A DNA stretch of 39,226 nucleotides from Pedobacter nyackensis (GCF_900176505.1 NZ_FWYB01000025.1:1-39226); one strand, 5' to 3'; shown: positions 24,703-34,508, counted from the stretch's first letter. Program-made: numbers and translations. Notes: generated by a model from the letters alone, not told the origin.

Positions 24703-25575
24703 CTACAACCTTATTCCAAGTCCCAATTCAAAATCACCGTTTGTATACCCGCTAAAAGCATGAGGTACTGAAGAGTAGATACCGGATAAGCTTAACCTCT
24801 TATATTTTATCCCAAAACCAAATGTGGCATTCTCAGAACTGTGGTACAGACCAAAGACATTAAACCTATCCTGAGCAAAAGTGACATTTACCCCCGCATC
24901 CAGAATCCCATCGGCTTCTTTAACGCCCCGATAGCAAAGCTTGGGCTCCAGACCAACATCCCCATATTCTTTACCCATATTAAACTTATAGCTAAGTGCT
25001 GTAAAAAAGGTGGAGTAATTGATCTGATTCCTTTTGTCCCTATTCAGAAAGTTATTAAGGTTAAGAATTGCCCCCTGAACGGTCATACCCTTGCCGGTGT
25101 AAGCCGCGCCAAAATCGCCGTCCACAACAGCTCCACGCTCATTAAAACGGCCTATATTTACATCGGTAGCCTCACCTTTTATGGAACTCTCATCAACTTT
25201 TTCATTCAACACCCCAACGGAAAGTCCGAAATGTAACTTATCTTCCTCATTCAGCTTCAAATGATAGGCATAACTCCCCACTACCCTTGTCCGTTTTAAC
25301 AATCCGGCCCTTTCATTGTATACATTAAGCCCGACAGCAGCCTTATTAAAACTATAAGTACCTGTTAAAGCCTGTTCTGTTAATGCGCCAGGTACAGAAT
25401 TGAGTTGCTTACGATAGCTTAAATCAAAGGAAATCCCCCCTTCTAAGCCAGCCATAGCGGGATTAATTAAATATTGGTTCTGATAAAAAGCTGCAGCCAG
25501 AGGCTTGATCTGTGCATTTGCATGAAGTATCAATACAAAAGAGAACAGAAGGATCATTGAGGTCTTTTTTTTCAT
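24703..25575 (-). CDS. PorP/SprF family type IX secretion-associated outer-membrane protein
   Basis: This 290-aa protein has a signal peptide (MKKKTSMILLFSFVLILHANAQ) and a beta-strand-rich barrel. FYQNQYLINPAMAGLEGG is the family hallmark, and the chain ends in the aromatic strand FELGLGIRL. PorP/SprF proteins are commonly encoded beside large secreted proteins with CHU_C-type sorting domains and help their export or surface attachment. Here the upstream gene, 24 bp away, encodes just such a protein, so the two form a pair. Confidence 0.92.
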   Translation of the reverse strand: MKKKTSMILLFSFVLILHANAQIKPLAAAFYQNQYLINPAMAGLEGGISFDLSYRKQLNSVPGALTEQALTGTYSFNKAAVGLNVYNERAGLLKRTRVVGSYAYHLKLNEEDKLHFGLSVGVLNEKVDESSIKGEATDVNIGRFNERGAVVDGDFGAAYTGKGMTVQGAILNLNNFLNRDKRNQINYSTFFTALSYKFNMGKEYGDVGLEPKLCYRGVKEADGILDAGVNVTFAQDRFNVFGLYHSSENATFGFGIKYKRLSLSGIYSSVPHAFSGYTNGDFELGLGIRL

Positions 25576-25599
25576 ATTAAATTCGCGAGCGTTTAAAAT

Positions 25600-28500
25600 C
25601 TATTTATTTCTGATGATAGTAATGAAGCCTTTAATCTTCTTTTCCGATATGCCCGTATTTAGCATATAATAGTAGGTGCCTTCGCTCAGGAGATTTCCAT
25701 TCAGCATTCCATCCCATTCGTTATTGTAGCCCTTTTTATAATAAACCAATCTCCCGGCCTTATCAAATACGCTAACCTCATTATTGGGATACAATTTAAT
25801 ATTCTGTATGATCCATCTATCGTTTACACCATCTCCATCCGGAGTGAGTATGTTGGCAGCATCCATAGGATAAAGCTCCTCTGCAGGCTGCTCAGGTTTG
25901 GGTTTTTCATAGTAAACAACTTCATAGGCAAATGGCACTGCCGAAGGCCCTACAAAATTCGGTTCGAGCGCACTGATGAAAATCGGGCTATTGCCTTTGT
26001 ATTCATCTGCTCCAATATCCTTGGCTCCTGTTCTTTCTTGCCTTTCAAAATCAACGGAAACCTCATTAAAATCCCCCTTCGCAGCATCTATAGCCGGACT
26101 CCACTGATCAAGCCTCAAAACCTGGTAAGCCAAATGATCTGCACAGGAGCCATTTAAATCTTTGCACTTTGGTTTTACCAGCTTAGGGTCTATGTTCCTG
26201 ATCTGATCTGGTGTAGCACTGATTCCAATCGAGGACATACCTGTTGGATACATGATATTATTAACGAAGCTTACGCCCCCAAGAGCAGCAGCACTAAATG
26301 ACTTTACAATAGGAGCTGTATTGTCGATAACGATATTATTTGAAATCGAACAGTTTATCGGATACCTGGGATACTTACCATTGTTGTCAAACCCAATTTC
26401 AATGTTCGATTTATTGTTAACAAATGTATTAAAGGCTACCACAACATCTTCAGGCAGGTAATGATCTGATAAACTGCTGGAACTATTTGTTACATCCCCA
26501 TTTGTCAAGGTAATTGCAGCATCCCATTTTGAGCCCGTAAGTCCCTGAAAATAGTTATTAAGGATTTTATGGCCTTTTCCATAGGCCCTAACCCCACCAC
26601 AACCGATGGTATTGCTAGCTCCTGACTCAGGATCGGTATAAACAGCAGTCTTACCCTCGCCAAAAAAGTAATTTCCCTCCGCAATAGTGCCGGTACCCTG
26701 ACGCAGGCATAAAGTCCCCAGGCAGCGCTGAAAAGTGTTAAACCTTACTATATTATCGCATGATTTTATAGATACAATTTCAGGATCTCCGTCGCAATCC
26801 TGAAAAAGATTGTATTCTATAACTGTAAATCCACTGCTTTTTGACAATGGGCTTACCCCTACTCTAATGCTTTCTTTCTCATTGGCAGCCCTTGGGCCAT
26901 TATTTTTAAACACATTATAGCTGATGGTGTCATGTTGCGACTGCTGGTTAATATTCCCATCCAGCACGATATACTTACCAGCTTGTGTTTTACCGTCAAA
27001 GCTATTATGATCAACCAGATTATGTCCGGAACGCAATGGCAGCGGACTGGCAAAAGTATCCCCTATATAGATCCAGTTACATGAGCTGGTTTCTTTAATT
27101 TCAAAGCTGTTTCCGGTGATCCGCACTCTGCTGCAATTCTGTATTTTGATACCTGTGCCTATTGAAGCACTCTGAAATGAAAAACCTTTAATGGTTACGT
27201 ATTTCAGACTTTCAAGAGTCAATGCTGTATTGCCATTTAAAATAGCCTTACCCTGGTTTTTAGCCACAATGATGATGGGCTTGGTCGGACAACCGGAACG
27301 TGTTATCGTTAAAGCACTGAGGTTATAACTCCCATCCGCAACTTCAATTACATCTCCCGGATTCATTATACTCAAAGCGGTTTTAAACTCAGCAACAGTA
27401 GTCACAACTCTTTTAACAGACGGAGTTGTAATTTCGCTGATATTTGCACCAATTGTCATATTTCCGCTCACCGTGATTGATTTGGACAGCTCACTTCCTG
27501 TAAGTCCACCTGTCCATCCATTGAACTGGGAACAGGCATCATAAACGATACTGGCTGTCACCCTGGCTTCCTTGTAATACAAGTTGCCTGTTGCTGCAGG
27601 CGCCAGGCTAATTTGTCCGTTAACAGGTTGATTGACCTGGATAACATATTGCGGAGGAGGATTGGCAGGATCAACTTCAGTAATTGCGCCAATTGTCATA
27701 TTTCCGGTTACTGTAAAATTCTTTAGCAGTTCCGTTCCTGAAAGGTCCCCTGTCCAGCCGCTATTTTTATAACCCTGCGGCAGGGTAAGTGTCGCAGTCA
27801 CCTGCTGCCCCAGTTCGTAAGCAGCTGTAGCAGGATTTAATGTCACCGTTCCATAAGCGGGTTGAGTAAGGGTAATGGTCCTCGAAGTAGCAGCTGTACC
27901 AAAGGAAATATCATGTATTGGATTTGTCCCGATGTACACCTGATCAACAGATAGTTCCGAACTGGCAACCTGGGTATCTGAGGTGTGGTTAAAGTGCAGT
28001 GTATGAAATTGTTTGACGCCCGCTACCCTGGTGCCGCTTGCTGTCGGGACATAACTTTCTCTGAGATTAAACTCCGTATCGACAGACATGCCATTTATGG
28101 CGACCTTATATTTTTCTGCAGAGAGATCTACTTTGACGCTGATCCTGACCCACTGGCCGCTGGTCCAGGTACCGATGTTAACACCTGAAGATCCATTGTA
28201 CGCTTTAATTTTATTATCTATGCCCAACTCAATTACAAATATTCGTTTAGCGCTGTTCCCAAACAGATCATAGGCATTTATGGCTATACCTTTTGTAACA
28301 AATGAAACCGGGTTTACCCAGAGATCGGTATAGATGTCGCCCACAAGCCCCGCCACAGTACCGCTATAAGGGATAAAATCGACAACCAGCGCGGTGTTAT
28401 CTGCATTCATTTTGACAGACTGTGTACCACTTTGAACAACATTCGTTGCAGTGACAACCGCATTTCCAGTCTTAATTTTCCAGTTGCTCTGATCGTGTAG

Positions 28501-28620
28501 ATTTCCAGGCAGGTATCCTTCCGCTGTTTCGAACGAAGTTTGCAATGCGATCTGGGCTTTAGCTTTTTTGACAATAACTAGTCCCAGTATCATACAGACG
28601 CATAATACTAATTTATTCAT
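25600..28620 (-). CDS. secreted PL6-type polysaccharide lyase with InlB-like repeats and T9SS sorting domain
   Basis: Start taken at ATG 28620 (MNKLVLCVCMILG, 1006 aa) because it begins a clean signal peptide; a start at 28647 would add nine residues. Order: signal peptide 1-23; LamG-like beta domain about 25-230; two InlB-type repeats (about 248-317 and 326-394, each with NMTIGA and GWTG); PL6 beta-helix from about 402; gliding-motility-type C-terminal domain about 920-1006 (LTPDGDGVNDRWII). In the PL6 domain ESIRVG, GDPEIVSIKS and LRQGTG are present; K619 and R640 are 21 residues apart, like the catalytic K250 and R271 of chondroitinase B. The likely substrate is alginate or dermatan/chondroitin sulfate; which one cannot be told. 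Exported by T9SS. Confidence 0.9.
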   Translation of the reverse strand: MNKLVLCVCMILGLVIVKKAKAQIALQTSFETAEGYLPGNLHDQSNWKIKTGNAVVTATNVVQSGTQSVKMNADNTALVVDFIPYSGTVAGLVGDIYTDLWVNPVSFVTKGIAINAYDLFGNSAKRIFVIELGIDNKIKAYNGSSGVNIGTWTSGQWVRISVKVDLSAEKYKVAINGMSVDTEFNLRESYVPTASGTRVAGVKQFHTLHFNHTSDTQVASSELSVDQVYIGTNPIHDISFGTAATSRTITLTQPAYGTVTLNPATAAYELGQQVTATLTLPQGYKNSGWTGDLSGTELLKNFTVTGNMTIGAITEVDPANPPPQYVIQVNQPVNGQISLAPAATGNLYYKEARVTASIVYDACSQFNGWTGGLTGSELSKSITVSGNMTIGANISEITTPSVKRVVTTVAEFKTALSIMNPGDVIEVADGSYNLSALTITRSGCPTKPIIIVAKNQGKAILNGNTALTLESLKYVTIKGFSFQSASIGTGIKIQNCSRVRITGNSFEIKETSSCNWIYIGDTFASPLPLRSGHNLVDHNSFDGKTQAGKYIVLDGNINQQSQHDTISYNVFKNNGPRAANEKESIRVGVSPLSKSSGFTVIEYNLFQDCDGDPEIVSIKSCDNIVRFNTFQRCLGTLCLRQGTGTIAEGNYFFGEGKTAVYTDPESGASNTIGCGGVRAYGKGHKILNNYFQGLTGSKWDAAITLTNGDVTNSSSSLSDHYLPEDVVVAFNTFVNNKSNIEIGFDNNGKYPRYPINCSISNNIVIDNTAPIVKSFSAAALGGVSFVNNIMYPTGMSSIGISATPDQIRNIDPKLVKPKCKDLNGSCADHLAYQVLRLDQWSPAIDAAKGDFNEVSVDFERQERTGAKDIGADEYKGNSPIFISALEPNFVGPSAVPFAYEVVYYEKPKPEQPAEELYPMDAANILTPDGDGVNDRWIIQNIKLYPNNEVSVFDKAGRLVYYKKGYNNEWDGMLNGNLLSEGTYYYMLNTGISEKKIKGFITIIRNK

Positions 28621-28668
28621 ACAGTTTGGTTTAAAAGGCACCAGCATGCTTAGACGTAGGTACCTTAC

Positions 28669-28727
28669 ATTTGGTTAGGTTATTTGGTTCACCAATAATT
28701 GGTATACCAATTATTGGTGAACCAAAT
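28669..28727. promoter_or_regulatory. 46-bp perfect palindrome with three TTGGT-N2-ACCAA dyads
   Basis: Bases 28682-28727 equal their own reverse complement. Within it are three 12-bp dyads at 28684-28695, 28699-28710 and 28714-28725, exactly 15 bp apart. A further half site, ATTTGGTT, lies at 28669-28676. It is about 60-105 bp upstream of the PL6 gene start. The TGGT...ACCA pattern resembles operators of FadR-subfamily GntR regulators (UxuR/ExuR-like ATTGGTATACCAAT). No regulator gene is nearby. Confidence 0.75.
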
Positions 28728-28835
28728 GTAGTAATTAAAATGAATTTCAAAAAGAAGTATCATTTTTTAGTGGGATTTATGATGAGCGCATTCAGGACTT
28801 CCAACACTAGAGTTTGCGCCCCTGCCCGGCACAAA

Positions 28836-28869
28836 CAAAAACGGGCTGTATCATCATGATACAGCCCGT
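28836..28869 (-). terminator. terminator after susD
   Basis: A perfect 13-bp stem ACGGGCTGTATCA / TGATACAGCCCGT with a 3-nt loop is followed on the minus strand by TTTTTG. It lies 25 bp after the susD stop and separates susCD from the PL6 gene. Confidence 0.9.
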
Positions 28870-28894
28870 TCTCAAGTAAGCTTTAAAAACACTA

Positions 28895-30373
28895 TCAATT
28901 ATAACCCTTATTCTGTGTCAGCACCCCCGGAGCTGCCTTCTCAATTTCTTTTAAAGGAATAGGAAAATACTTAAGGTCTATTCTAGTAGCTACGGCTACC
29001 GAAAGTGCCGTACTCGTTGCAGGATTATACGGACGTTCTTCTGAAGTAAAATTCAAATACTTACCTGAACGAACAAGATCAAACCAGCGTTCGTTTTCGT
29101 AGGCAAGCTCTAACTGTCGTTCTAAAAATAGTTTGTCAATAAAATCAGTACTGTTGGTGATGCCGGACAACAAATAATTCTGACTGGCATTACCAAATGC
29201 ACGCTGACGAACTTTATTGAGTTCAATCAATGCTTCTGCAGGTTTATTACGCTCATACAGCACTTCTGCATACAACAAAACAACATCAGCAAAACGAAGC
29301 ACAGGCAAATCAAGTCCTGAGGAACCATACACATGTGGAACTGCATATTTTGCAACAAAAGGATACCAGGTTAAGGGATCATTAGGTTTGGCAGGTGCCC
29401 GCCACATTTCGGTAATGGTTGCAGCTTTCCGGGTATCACCGGTAATATATTTTTTATGCAAACTCCAGGAAGGCAAAGCGACCTCGGCGCCACGATCTAC
29501 TATACCTGGCGCACCACCATTAGGAATAAATGCAGTTGATAAAGTATGCGCATTTGAACCTTCTATGTAAGTAAGCGCAAAAATTGATTCACTATTATTT
29601 TCATTTGTCAGCTTCCACAGATCAGCAAAATTAGTTACTAAACCATAAGTGTATGGTGCCGTAAATAGTTTAGCCAATTGCTTTTCAGCTTCGATCCAGT
29701 TTTTCTGATAGACATAAACCTTACCCAATAATGCAATTGCTGCACCTTTAGAGGCACGTCCTCTTACATTAAAAGTCTGCGGCAATTTATTTATCGCATC
29801 AAGAAGATCATCGACTATTAAACCATAAATTTCTTCTTCAGATGCCCTCGGAACTTGCCTGGCAGCCTCTGCACTCAATAATGTAGTTACTTTCGGTACC
29901 CCCCCATAAAGTCTTACCAGATCAAAATACATTAAAGCACGAAGAAATTTAGCTTCCCCGATAAACTGATCCTTTTGCGTTGCTTTATAGTCCAGCGGTT
30001 TATCGATGTTCACCAATACTGCATTGGCTCTAAAAATCACACTGTAATTGGCCGACCAAAAATTAGCCACCAGATCGTTATCCGTTGTTAAAGCCAGAAT
30101 ATCTAAGGCATTTGCCCCCGAAACCGAAGTATTTGCTGAAGCATAAAGATTATCGGAAGGTATCTCCAGCAGCAAGTAATCAGTAGGCTTTCTGGCCTGG
30201 AAACCACTATAAGCACCAATAACAGCCTGATCTATGTCTTTTGCTGAACCATAAAAATTAACCGTGGTTAATACTGATTCAGGAATAGGCTCCAACAAGT
30301 CCTTATGGCACGAGCTTAGTGACAAAGTTGTTAACAGTAAACACTTTATATATATGCTATTTCTTTTCATCAT
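28895..30373 (-). CDS. SusD/RagB family glycan-binding lipoprotein
   Basis: This surface lipoprotein partners with SusC to capture glycans. It has 492 aa. The signal peptide ends in a lipobox with C22 (LSLSSCHKD). SusD features include NFYGSAKDIDQAVIGAYSGFQ, FIGEAKFLRALMYFDLVRLYGGVP (TPR core), and the C-terminal FLERQLELAYENERWFDLVRSGK and YFPIPLKEI. It follows susC by 15 bp. Glycan specificity cannot be told from sequence; the downstream PL6 gene suggests an acidic polysaccharide. Confidence 0.96.
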   Translation of the reverse strand: MMKRNSIYIKCLLLTTLSLSSCHKDLLEPIPESVLTTVNFYGSAKDIDQAVIGAYSGFQARKPTDYLLLEIPSDNLYASANTSVSGANALDILALTTDNDLVANFWSANYSVIFRANAVLVNIDKPLDYKATQKDQFIGEAKFLRALMYFDLVRLYGGVPKVTTLLSAEAARQVPRASEEEIYGLIVDDLLDAINKLPQTFNVRGRASKGAAIALLGKVYVYQKNWIEAEKQLAKLFTAPYTYGLVTNFADLWKLTNENNSESIFALTYIEGSNAHTLSTAFIPNGGAPGIVDRGAEVALPSWSLHKKYITGDTRKAATITEMWRAPAKPNDPLTWYPFVAKYAVPHVYGSSGLDLPVLRFADVVLLYAEVLYERNKPAEALIELNKVRQRAFGNASQNYLLSGITNSTDFIDKLFLERQLELAYENERWFDLVRSGKYLNFTSEERPYNPATSTALSVAVATRIDLKYFPIPLKEIEKAAPGVLTQNKGYN

Positions 30374-30388
30374 TTGTCTATTTTAAAT

Positions 30389-33300
30389 TTAAAAACCAAC
30401 ATTCAAGCCTAAAGTATACACCCTGTTAAGCGGCTCAGAACCATTTTGATTGTAACCAGGCATACTTAAAGACCCACTGATATCTCCCTGAGTATAACCT
30501 TCAGGATTATAACCGTGGAAGCCTTTGTCGGTCACAACAAGTAGGTTATTAATAGAACTATAAACCCGGATACTACTTAGACGTAATTTCCTGGCCAGCT
30601 CAGCGGGTAAATTATAGCCCAAATTCAGGTTACGAATAGCAAAGAAGGAAGCGTTTTCCAGATAAATATCTGATTGTCCCTGAAAATTCAACTGACTTAA
30701 AGCAGCAGCAGGCATCCTGCCATCACCTGGTTCCTGTGGCGACCACCATTGTGTTTCTACTAAAGAACGACGCATTGCACCAAGCACATTCCCCTGGAAA
30801 TACTGGTTTTCGAAAGTATACATCTTTGCACCAAGCGCACTTTGCATACTTACGCTAAGATCAAAGTTTTTGTAAGAGAAGTTGTTCGTCATACCCAGGG
30901 TTACCTTCGGTTGATAATTCCCAAGAATTACGCGATCCAGCGGACTAATCTTACCATCCTTATTGACATCTTCATACTTTGGATTTCCAATTTTCGACCC
31001 GGGAAGTACTATAGAGTTAGCTAAATCCTGAGCATCTTTGATTACCCCAATAGCCCTGTAACCGTAATAAGAGAACAAAGACTCACCTTCACGTAAAATC
31101 CAGCCCATCCCAAATGTATCAGTGTTAATAAGTTCAGATAAACTACCCAAATCAACTACACTGTTTTTATTATGAGCCACATTAAAGGAAGTTTCCCAAT
31201 TAAACGCTCCTTTAAAGTTTACAGTTCTTAATTCCAGCTCTATACCTTTATTATTTACGGAACCAATATTTGCCACTCTTCGCGGAAATCCGGTCAAAGC
31301 AGAAACAGGATCGTCATAAAGCATATCAGTAGTACGCTTATCGTAATAATCAACAGTGATGTTAATCCGGTTATCGAACAAGCCCAGATCAAGCCCAACA
31401 TCATACCCTTTCGTTCTTTCCCATTTCAGCTTCAAATTCTCCAGCGTAGTTTGTGCCTGCCCTTTGGTCAGCACATTCCCAGGAGAATAAGGGACACTCG
31501 TTATTTTGCCCAGATACTCAAAATCGCCGATATTAAAGTTTCCGGTTACGCCATAGCTACCACGTAGTTTCAAGTTACTGACTGCAGGGATATTTTTCAT
31601 GAATCCCTCTTCGGTTACACGCCATCCCAGGGAGGCAGAAGGGAAATAACCCCATTTATTATCCGGGCCAAAGCGCGAACTACCGTCAGCCCTCATAGAT
31701 GCAGAAAACAAATATTTACTTTTATAAGCATAATTTACACGACTGAAATAGGAAACCAATCCCCAGGCTGATTTAGTAGTATATGATCCAGTTGGATTAA
31801 TAATGGCATTATCCAAAGTATACAGAATATCATTATTAAAAGAGTTGGCATTAGCTACGAGATTAGCCCGACGATAATTAGTTTTTTGATATGACGCCCC
31901 CAACAACCCGGTAAAATCGTGAACCTTGTTAAAGGTTCTGTTATAAGTCAATGTATTTTCATTAAGCACATTAATCCTTCTGATATCAAAGGCAGAACCT
32001 GAGCTGGCATTCCCCGTATAGGTAGCAGCAAATACATCGCTGGTCTGATTTACCAGGTTTGCACCTAAGGAACTTCTTAATCTTAATCCCTCAATAATAT
32101 TTAAACCAACAAATGCTTCACCAGTATTATTGGTTACAGTTTCTAAATTCTGTGTTCCATTAAGAATACCATTTGGATTGGCCTGACCAGTAACATTGGC
32201 ACCCCAGTAATCTCTTGCCCTTGGATAGGTTCCATCAGGATTCTGAGGTTCAACAAATGAAGGATACTTAGCCAGATTGACCATAGTAGTCGTTAAACGA
32301 CGCTTGTTAAAGGATGGATTTAATACCAAACCCATATCTATCGTTTTGTTCACTTTCACATCAACATTTGCCCTGAAACCATAAAACTGATAATTAGAAG
32401 TTTTAATAACTCCTTCTTCTCCATTATAGGTTCCTGAGATATAATATTTAACAGACTCATTACCGCCGCTCACTGCCAGGTTATAGCTTTGCGACGGTGC
32501 ATTCTGTGTAACCTCATCTTGCCAGATGGTCTGCTTTCCTTCTTTAATGATAGGATTTACCTGATATTTTGCCAATCGGGCCGGGTCGTTCCATAAGCCG
32601 GTTGAAGGATCTCCTCCATCCCAAACCAATTCCCGATTTTGGTATTTTACAACATAATTATAATACTCCTCACCCGTAATCCAATCGTCATGAAGCATAG
32701 GTTTGGCAATACCATAATAAGCGTTTAGTTTTAGCTTAGGCGCACCAGTTTTACCTTTTTTTGTAGTCACAATAATTACCCCACCAGAGGCTCTTGAACC
32801 GTAGATCGCTGCAGACGATGCATCTTTTAATACCTCAAAAGACTCTACATCATTCATATTGATCTGATCCAAACTTCCACCTGGAAAACCATCTATGACA
32901 ATCAATGGCTCATTAGTTGCCCTGATTGAACCTGTTCCCCTGATCTTAATTACTGGCGCTGCGCCAGGGGTACTGCGCGTTTGTGAGATATTTACACCGG
33001 CCATTTTACCTACAAGTGCCGTTTCAGGCCTACCTGAGGGTACCTGATCTAAATTATCATTAGTTACTTTTGAAACTGATGCCGTTAATGAGCTCTTTTT
33101 AATACTTCCGTAACCTATCACAACCACTTCATCCATAGCATTTACGGCTTCGGCAAGTTTAACATTAATCACCTGCTGACTACCTACAGCTACTTCCTTG
33201 GTCGCAAAACCTATATAGGTAAAAACCAATACCGCATTATTTTGGTTATCGGGAATACTGATCTGAAACTCGCCTTTTGTATTACTCATGGCGGCAATGG

Positions 33301-33547
33301 ATGTGCCTTTTAAGACAACACTAACCCCTGGAAGGGGCTGATTCTGGTTATCCGTTACAATTCCTTTAATGATTTTGGCAGCATTAAATAAGGTACTGCC
33401 ATTATTGTTTAAATCGGCATTTAAATCACGGATCTTATCAACTGATCCCTTTCCATAGGAGGACAGTGCAAAAGGCATTATCAAAGCTGCGACAATACTC
33501 TTCTTAACAACAGCCCGGACTATTGCATTGGTTAGTTTTTCTTTCAT
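30389..33547 (-). CDS. SusC/RagA family TonB-linked outer-membrane transporter
   Basis: It imports oligosaccharides across the outer membrane using TonB energy. It has 1052 aa: N-terminal export segment, carboxypeptidase-regulatory-like domain (KGIVTDNQNQPLPGVSVVLKG, about 60-130), TonB box region DEVVVIGYG (139-147), plug (about 150-265, with RGTGSIRATNEPLIVIDGFPGG and EVLKDASSAAIYGSRASGGVIIVTTKKG), then a 22-strand barrel ending in NRVYTLGLNVGF. The N-terminal extension before the regulatory domain (about 30-58, polar) is slightly long. Forms an operon with susD. Confidence 0.97.
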   Translation of the reverse strand: MKEKLTNAIVRAVVKKSIVAALIMPFALSSYGKGSVDKIRDLNADLNNNGSTLFNAAKIIKGIVTDNQNQPLPGVSVVLKGTSIAAMSNTKGEFQISIPDNQNNAVLVFTYIGFATKEVAVGSQQVINVKLAEAVNAMDEVVVIGYGSIKKSSLTASVSKVTNDNLDQVPSGRPETALVGKMAGVNISQTRSTPGAAPVIKIRGTGSIRATNEPLIVIDGFPGGSLDQINMNDVESFEVLKDASSAAIYGSRASGGVIIVTTKKGKTGAPKLKLNAYYGIAKPMLHDDWITGEEYYNYVVKYQNRELVWDGGDPSTGLWNDPARLAKYQVNPIIKEGKQTIWQDEVTQNAPSQSYNLAVSGGNESVKYYISGTYNGEEGVIKTSNYQFYGFRANVDVKVNKTIDMGLVLNPSFNKRRLTTTMVNLAKYPSFVEPQNPDGTYPRARDYWGANVTGQANPNGILNGTQNLETVTNNTGEAFVGLNIIEGLRLRSSLGANLVNQTSDVFAATYTGNASSGSAFDIRRINVLNENTLTYNRTFNKVHDFTGLLGASYQKTNYRRANLVANANSFNNDILYTLDNAIINPTGSYTTKSAWGLVSYFSRVNYAYKSKYLFSASMRADGSSRFGPDNKWGYFPSASLGWRVTEEGFMKNIPAVSNLKLRGSYGVTGNFNIGDFEYLGKITSVPYSPGNVLTKGQAQTTLENLKLKWERTKGYDVGLDLGLFDNRINITVDYYDKRTTDMLYDDPVSALTGFPRRVANIGSVNNKGIELELRTVNFKGAFNWETSFNVAHNKNSVVDLGSLSELINTDTFGMGWILREGESLFSYYGYRAIGVIKDAQDLANSIVLPGSKIGNPKYEDVNKDGKISPLDRVILGNYQPKVTLGMTNNFSYKNFDLSVSMQSALGAKMYTFENQYFQGNVLGAMRRSLVETQWWSPQEPGDGRMPAAALSQLNFQGQSDIYLENASFFAIRNLNLGYNLPAELARKLRLSSIRVYSSINNLLVVTDKGFHGYNPEGYTQGDISGSLSMPGYNQNGSEPLNRVYTLGLNVGF

Positions 33548-33702
33548 GGTTTAATTTTGTTGTAGATTTTTCGCCAACATTGTGTCGGTACGATTACGGA
33601 GATCCAAAAGCAAGTTTGCGCTATTGGCTAATTACTTCGGCTTACTAATTCCTCATTGGCATCAGTGATTACTTATGAACTATTTGGTTAATTATAAATC
33701 TA

Positions 33703-33738
33703 TTAGGCCGCCTAACACACATCGGTTACGTTACCGAA
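33703..33738. promoter_or_regulatory. candidate operators upstream of susC
   Basis: Two dyads lie side by side. ATCGGTTACGTTACCGAA (33721-33738) has CGGT..ACCG arms around ACGT, like LacI-family operators. TTAGGC-C-GCCTAA (33703-33715) is a perfect 6-bp inverted repeat. They are about 155-190 bp upstream of the susC start. No clear -33/-7 pair was found between them and the gene. Confidence 0.5.
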
Positions 33739-33851
33739 AATCGTTCTTTCTTCTTACAATGTCAATAGCACACAGGAAAAATTTTGCTTTTTGTTAAAAT
33801 AATTATGAATTACTCTAGGATTTTGAGGCGAATACCTGCAGAAAAATCCAC

Positions 33852-33883
33852 AAAAAAAGCCTCCGATTTTCATCGAAGGCTTC
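33852..33883 (-). terminator. terminator of the tRNA cluster
   Basis: On the minus strand a stem AAGCCTTCGAT / ATCGGAGGCTT (one wobble) has loop GAAA and is followed by seven T, just after the last tRNA-Leu. Confidence 0.9.
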
Positions 33884-33889
33884 AATTTG

Positions 33890-33974
33890 TACTCAGAGCG
33901 GGAATCGAACCCGCACGACTTTTAAGGTCACAGGATTTTAAGTCCTGCGTGTCTACCAGTTCCACCATCTGAGC
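33890..33974 (-). tRNA. tRNA-Leu (UAA), copy 1
   Basis: 85 nt with a long variable arm as expected for Leu. The acceptor stem is GCTCAGA / TCTGAGT, the anticodon loop is CTTAAAA (anticodon TAA), and the T loop is GGTTCGAACC. CCA is not encoded. Confidence 0.95.
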
Positions 33975-34037
33975 ATTTCCCAATATCCGTGGGAAAATAT
34001 CTTTTAAAATAAAAGCCTTCGTTGAAGAAGGCTTTAG

Positions 34038-34110
<73 letters not shown>

Positions 34111-34151
34111 ATTGGTATTGTTTTGCTACATCTATTCGATGCAGTCTTTTG

Positions 34152-34236
34152 TACTCAGAGCGGGAATCGAACCCGCACGACTTTTAAGGTCACAGGATTT
34201 TAAGTCCTGCGTGTCTACCAGTTCCACCATCTGAGC
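34152..34236 (-). tRNA. tRNA-Leu (UAA), copy 2
   Basis: It reads identically to copy 1 at 33890-33974 over its full 85 nt, with anticodon TAA. Confidence 0.95.
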
Positions 34237-34306
34237 ATAATCGTTATCAACATACATTGATAGGATTAATTTTTTTAAACACCTTCCTGGTATTGAAGAC
34301 ATTTAG

Positions 34307-34379
<73 letters not shown>

Positions 34380-34452
34380 ATTTGCCTGATATCATCCGAT
34401 ATCTTCCCTTTTCCGAAGCGATAATTACTTACCTTGTTTCCGTTTGGGATTG

Positions 34453-34483
34453 CAAATATAAAGACTTTTATTTTACCTCCAAG
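34453..34483 (-). promoter_or_regulatory. tRNA cluster promoter
   Basis: The -7 box TATATTTG (34453-34460) is a perfect match. The -33 box CTTG (34480-34483) is near-consensus, with a 19-bp spacer. It lies about 75 bp upstream of the first tRNA-Gly. Confidence 0.65.
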
Positions 34484-34508
34484 TTATTTTTAATAAAAAA
34501 AACAACGT

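Noticed and set aside
28671..28859. 62-codon plus-strand ORF between susD and the PL6 gene
   Set aside because: Its first half is simply the translated 46-bp palindrome and the rest crosses the susD terminator; no family resemblance or promoter.
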